From Nitrospiria bacterium (GTDB lineage: Bacteria; Nitrospirota; Nitrospiria; Nitrospirales; UBA8639): 16,225 bases of DNA. Position numbers and translations under genes: made by a program. Below, one piece after another: positions 12,780 to 16,225 of the stretch. Location: the NCBI GenBank assembly GCA_030430725.1, contig JAUIKP010000020.1, positions 1-16,225 of the forward strand, read 5' to 3'. The notes below the pieces were generated by a model. The model was given only the letters and a program-made list of their open reading frames with translations. It was not told where the DNA came from and did no database searches. Numbering within the stretch: position 1 is the stretch's first letter; the number at the start of each line of letters is the position of its first letter.

Positions 12780-14545
12780 AAACGTCATCTCAGGACATTC
12801 ATCCCGTCTGTCGAATCCGAAGTGGCATTGTCTGCTTGGGCCTCCTTTGCGGGTTTGTGCTTATTGGTTGCCGACTGTTTTACCTGCAGGTCCTTCAGGC
12901 CGACGTTGGGGCTCATCAGGCACAGCAGCAACACGAAAAAACCGTGATTGTTCAGCCGGATCGAGGGGTAATTGTTGATCGACAAGGTCACCCACTGGCT
13001 CTCAATGTGGAAGTGTCCTCATTGTATGTGCGGCCGCCGTCCTTGAATGATCCACAACGGGTCGCCCGATCCTTAGCGCCGATCTTACAAATGCCGGTCA
13101 AGGAATTACGTGATCTGTTCACACGAAATCAGCCGTACGTTTGGGTTAAACGCAATATTCCGGAACCCGTTGTCAAGGAAGTCGAGGCCTTGAATGTACC
13201 CGGATTGGGATTGACCAAAGAACCACATCGTTTTTATCCCAAGGGGGAATTGGTATCCCATCTCGTGGGGTTTGCCGGAATTGATAGCCAGGGATTAGAA
13301 GGGGTGGAACTTCAATATGAGTCCTATCTACGGGGTGAAAAAAACCTGGTGAAATACCAAAGGGACGCTTTGGGCAGAAAGCTTGCCTCACCTCCCAGTC
13401 ATGAGTCCGTCCCTTTGTCGACTGGGTATCATCTCACGTTGACTATTGATGAGGTTGTCCAGTTCATTGCGGAGGCGGAGTTAGCGCAAGCTTTAAAGAA
13501 AAGCGGCGCGAAGTCTGGAAGTATTGTGATTATGGACCCCATAAACGGAGCGATTCTGGCGTGGGCACTTCATCCGACCTTTGACCCTAATCACTTAGGG
13601 CAATTTTCTACTCAGGATTGGCGAAATCGACTGGTGACGGATCCCTATGAACCGGGGTCAACGTTGAAAATTGTGGTGGCAGCGGCGGCGCTGGAAGAGC
13701 GGGTGATGTCTCCAGACACGTTAATCTATGGGGGTGATGGAAAGATGCCGGTGGCAGGGACCATTGTTCATGATCCGGCAAAAACCAGTTGGATGACCTT
13801 TTCCGAAGCGGTGGCGCAATCGAGTAATGTGGGTGCGATCAAAGTCGCAATGGAATTAGGGCAAGACCGGGTTTTTCGATATTTAAAAGCGTTTGGATTT
13901 GGAGAAAAAACCGAAATCGATCTTCCGGGAGAATCCTCAGGGATTCTCCGAGAGCCAAAAAAATGGAGTGGTCGAAGCCTCTCTTCAATTGCCATGGGTC
14001 AGGAAATCGCCGTCACCCCGATCCAAATGGTCACAGCCATGTCAGTGGTGGCCAATGGTGGTTGGCTGATGACCCCCTACGTGGTCTCTTCGATCCTGGA
14101 CTCCAACGGAGAGGCTGTCTTGACCAGAGATCCTCAACCCAAACGGCGACCCATTTCGCTTGAGACAACCGGCACGTTAACTCGGATTCTCGAGGTGGCT
14201 GTGGAGGCAGGAACAGGCAAGCGTGCCAGGCTTGCCGGATATCGAGCTGCGGGAAAGACGGGGACCGCTCAAAAAATTGATCCGAAAACCGGGTCCTACT
14301 CTTCTTCACAAGTGATTGCCTCGTTCGTCGGATTTGCACCGGTCGAGCACCCGCGTCTTGCCATGTTAGTTGTCATTGATGAGCCGACGATTGGAAATTG
14401 GGGTGGGGAAATTGCCGCTCCGGTCTTTCGAAAGGTCGCGGAGCGAGTCTTGCCCCATTTAGGAGTGTTGCCTGGTGGATCCGCAGTTATTCGGACGGCT
14501 GCGGCAAATTCGCCCATTTCTTCACCCCAGCCCATTGTGCAGTAA
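12776..14545 (+). CDS. ftsI: FtsI-type penicillin-binding protein (class B transpeptidase)
   Basis: The 589-residue protein is a class B PBP that crosslinks septal peptidoglycan together with FtsW. An N-terminal membrane anchor (IVCLGLLCGFVLIGCRLFYLQVL, residues about 18-40, in two parts) is followed by a pedestal domain beginning near PDRGVIVDRQG. The transpeptidase domain has the three penicillin-binding motifs: S295-T-L-K298, S349-S-N351 and K494-T-G496. Length equals E. coli FtsI (588) and no C-terminal PASTA domain is present. It starts at a GTG overlapping the ftsL stop (GTGA) and shows no clear ribosome site, so translation is probably coupled to ftsL. Confidence 0.95.
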   Translation: MKTSSQDIHPVCRIRSGIVCLGLLCGFVLIGCRLFYLQVLQADVGAHQAQQQHEKTVIVQPDRGVIVDRQGHPLALNVEVSSLYVRPPSLNDPQRVARSLAPILQMPVKELRDLFTRNQPYVWVKRNIPEPVVKEVEALNVPGLGLTKEPHRFYPKGELVSHLVGFAGIDSQGLEGVELQYESYLRGEKNLVKYQRDALGRKLASPPSHESVPLSTGYHLTLTIDEVVQFIAEAELAQALKKSGAKSGSIVIMDPINGAILAWALHPTFDPNHLGQFSTQDWRNRLVTDPYEPGSTLKIVVAAAALEERVMSPDTLIYGGDGKMPVAGTIVHDPAKTSWMTFSEAVAQSSNVGAIKVAMELGQDRVFRYLKAFGFGEKTEIDLPGESSGILREPKKWSGRSLSSIAMGQEIAVTPIQMVTAMSVVANGGWLMTPYVVSSILDSNGEAVLTRDPQPKRRPISLETTGTLTRILEVAVEAGTGKRARLAGYRAAGKTGTAQKIDPKTGSYSSSQVIASFVGFAPVEHPRLAMLVVIDEPTIGNWGGEIAAPVFRKVAERVLPHLGVLPGGSAVIRTAAANSPISSPQPIVQ

Positions 14546-14548
14546 TCT

Positions 14549-16063
14549 GTGACGCTTCAAGAGCTTCTTGCCTCACTGGATACGACGGGAAGTGAAGGGG
14601 ATCTTCAGCGTGAAGTTATATTCGTGACCGAGGACTCCCGACAAGTGAAGCCTGGTTCAGTATTTGTGGCCATCAAGGGGGAGCACTATGATGGACATCA
14701 GTTTGTGAGACTGGCTCAAAAGCAAGGGGCCGTTGGTGTGGTGGTGGAGGAGGGGGTTGAAGTGCAGGCTCCACCAACAGGAAGAAGTTCGTCTGCGCTC
14801 ATTCGAGTGACAAACTCCCGGAAGGCCCTGGGGTTCCTGGCGGCAAAACTTTCCGGTATGCCTAGTGCTCATCTGCACATGGTGGGGGTCACGGGGACCA
14901 ATGGCAAAACCACGGTAACGCATTTAACCAAATCCCTGTTGGAAGCTCAGGGGCATCATGTGGGACTGTTGGGGACCGTAGGCTATATGTTCGGGTCAGA
15001 GCGCCGTGTGGCGTCACATACCACCCCGGCTGCTGTCGAGCTCCAGAACATGTTGAGCGCCATGGTTAAGGCTGGTGTGGATACTGCGGTCATGGAGGTT
15101 TCTTCCCATGCGTTGGCATTAGATCGGGTAGCCGGCTGTGAATTCGACATCGTGGTGTTTACCAATCTGACGCAAGATCATTTAGATTTTCATCACACCT
15201 TGGAGGACTATTTTCAGGCAAAACTCCGTTTATTTACCGAATGCGTCGAGAGTGGTCAGAAAACCCGCCCCAAACGTGCGCTCGTCAATGCAGATGATGA
15301 ACGGGCCTCCATGATTCTTCAACAATGTGCCATTCCGACCTGGACATTTGGGCTCCATTCCCACGCAGACATCAGAGCGGAATCCGTCCGCCTTTCTATG
15401 GGAGGAACCCAGTTTCTGGTGAACAGTCCCATTGGCCCGTTGACGATCAACAGTCAATTGGTGGGAGAACATAATGTGTCGAATATGCTGGCTGCGATCG
15501 GCATTGGTCTGGACATGGGCATGACGATTCCCATGATTGAACAAGCCGTGCAGTCAGTGGCCAATGTGCCTGGACGGTTTGAACGCATCAATGAAGGCCA
15601 ACCATATACGGTCGTCGTGGATTATGCGCACACCGAGGATGCGTTGTATCGGTTGCTTCGAGCGGCGCAGGCCATTACAAAAGGACGAATCATTACCCTC
15701 TTTGGCTGTGGGGGCGACCGGGATCCCGGAAAACGGCCAAAGATGGGGCAGGTAGCGGCACGACATAGCGATGTGGTGATAGCCACGTCCGATAATCCAC
15801 GAACGGAAAATCCTGAAACAATTCTGACTCAAATCGAACAGGGAATTCAATCGTTGCCTCCCGAAGAACGGTGTCCTTATCAGATCATTCCCGATCGAGC
15901 TGAAGCTATTCATGCAGCGGTTTCAGAAGCCAAGGACGGGGACCTGTTGTTGATCGCGGGAAAAGGGCATGAAGACTACCAAATTCTCGGGACACAAAAA
16001 ATTCACTTTGATGATCGTGAAGAAGCCAGGAAGGCCATTCATCGACAGATGGGTTCCAGATAG
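14549..16063 (+). CDS. murE: UDP-MurNAc-tripeptide synthetase MurE, meso-DAP type
   Basis: MurE adds the third amino acid to UDP-MurNAc-L-Ala-D-Glu in the cytosol using ATP. The 504-residue protein has the three Mur ligase domains. The N-terminal UDP-binding part contains TEDSRQVKPGSVFVAIKG. The ATP-binding part has GTNGKTT (residues 116-122, K120), HTTP and EVSSHAL, TNLTQDHLDFH and YFQAKLRLF, with the lysine expected to be carbamylated. The C-terminal part has DYAHTEDAL, FGCGGDRDPGKRP and DNPR (415-418). DNPR marks meso-diaminopimelate specificity; lysine-adding enzymes differ here. The GTG start lies 3 bases after the ftsI stop without a ribosome binding site. Confidence 0.95.
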   Translation: MTLQELLASLDTTGSEGDLQREVIFVTEDSRQVKPGSVFVAIKGEHYDGHQFVRLAQKQGAVGVVVEEGVEVQAPPTGRSSSALIRVTNSRKALGFLAAKLSGMPSAHLHMVGVTGTNGKTTVTHLTKSLLEAQGHHVGLLGTVGYMFGSERRVASHTTPAAVELQNMLSAMVKAGVDTAVMEVSSHALALDRVAGCEFDIVVFTNLTQDHLDFHHTLEDYFQAKLRLFTECVESGQKTRPKRALVNADDERASMILQQCAIPTWTFGLHSHADIRAESVRLSMGGTQFLVNSPIGPLTINSQLVGEHNVSNMLAAIGIGLDMGMTIPMIEQAVQSVANVPGRFERINEGQPYTVVVDYAHTEDALYRLLRAAQAITKGRIITLFGCGGDRDPGKRPKMGQVAARHSDVVIATSDNPRTENPETILTQIEQGIQSLPPEERCPYQIIPDRAEAIHAAVSEAKDGDLLLIAGKGHEDYQILGTQKIHFDDREEARKAIHRQMGSR

Positions 16064-16078
16064 GTCTGACGATTCAAT

Positions 16079-16225
16079 ATGGCAGCTTTTGAGATCAACG
16101 ACGTGCTTGATGCGACTAAAGGGAGGTTGCTTCTCCAGGGATCACAGAAAGGGAGAATGCTTCGAGTGCAAACCGATTCGCGTGAGCTGAAATCCGGTGA
16201 TTTGTTTCTGGCCCTGAAAGGGGAG
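16079..16225 (+). CDS. murF: UDP-MurNAc-tripeptide:D-Ala-D-Ala ligase MurF (N-terminal part, cut by window edge)
   Basis: An open frame from ATG 16079 runs for 49 codons to the window end without a stop. It opens MAAFEINDVLDATKGRLL and continues with VQTDSRELKSGDLFLALKGE, the N-terminal uridine-binding signature of Mur ligases (TDSR...K.GDLF.A..GE), here in the MurF form. MurF would add D-Ala-D-Ala to complete the UDP-MurNAc-pentapeptide. It lies 15 bases after murE, the normal dcw order. The ribosome site is weak (AGG near 16062). The catalytic domains are outside the window. Confidence 0.85.
   Translation, partial: MAAFEINDVLDATKGRLLLQGSQKGRMLRVQTDSRELKSGDLFLALKGE

Noticed and set aside
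1..16225. A hidden mobile element, defence system, CRISPR array or other novel multi-gene system
   Set aside because: I saw no transposase, integrase, attachment-type repeats, direct-repeat arrays, toxin-antitoxin pair or unknown conserved gene set. Every gene of normal length has a clear housekeeping identity.

Overview
This window is a dense, almost entirely plus-strand stretch of housekeeping genes from a diderm bacterium with meso-diaminopimelate (mDAP) peptidoglycan. MurE carries the mDAP-type DNPR motif, and there is a periplasmic Slt-type lytic transglycosylase. GC content looks close to one half. The gene order (slt - zapB-like - zapA - rny - ymdB - xseA - xseB - tlyA - epimerase - rhodanese - asnS - rsmH - ftsL - ftsI - murE - murF) and the protein character suggest Nitrospirota, possibly a moderate-GC Nitrospira-like organism. 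That placement is inference; no 16S or other decisive marker is present.

Layout. Positions 1-45 may be the tail of an upstream membrane protein. Positions 74-2326 encode a TPR-rich Slt-like lytic transglycosylase. A near-consensus promoter in its last codons appears to drive a short coiled-coil gene (ZapB-like, 2376-2609) and zapA (2627-2920). Positions 2921-3627 are a 707-bp stretch without a convincing protein gene. It holds a promoter, a strong intrinsic terminator and several hairpins, and probably encodes one or two small RNAs; its place just after zapA is where 6S RNA genes are often found. Positions 3628-7699 carry an RNA/DNA turnover block: RNase Y, YmdB-type phosphodiesterase, and both exonuclease VII subunits. 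TlyA rRNA methyltransferase and a short UDP-glucose 4-epimerase-like SDR follow (7769-9551). A single minus-strand gene, a one-domain rhodanese (9602-9922), is convergent with the epimerase gene and divergent from asnS (10035-11336).

From 11431 to the right edge lies the start of the division and cell wall (dcw) cluster. It has a near-consensus promoter, a leader, then rsmH, ftsL, ftsI and murE, tightly packed or overlapping, and the first 49 codons of murF. The usual first gene of this cluster, mraZ, is missing. Its place is taken by asnS and a 184-bp leader that still carries two GTGGGA boxes at 10-bp period, the pattern of MraZ operators, and a possible 15-codon upstream reading frame ending inside the rsmH start.

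I found no mobile element, CRISPR array, tRNA, rRNA or defence-like gene set. The coding content is conventional; the unusual material is in the noncoding spacers, mainly 2921-3627, 9923-10034 and 11337-11520.
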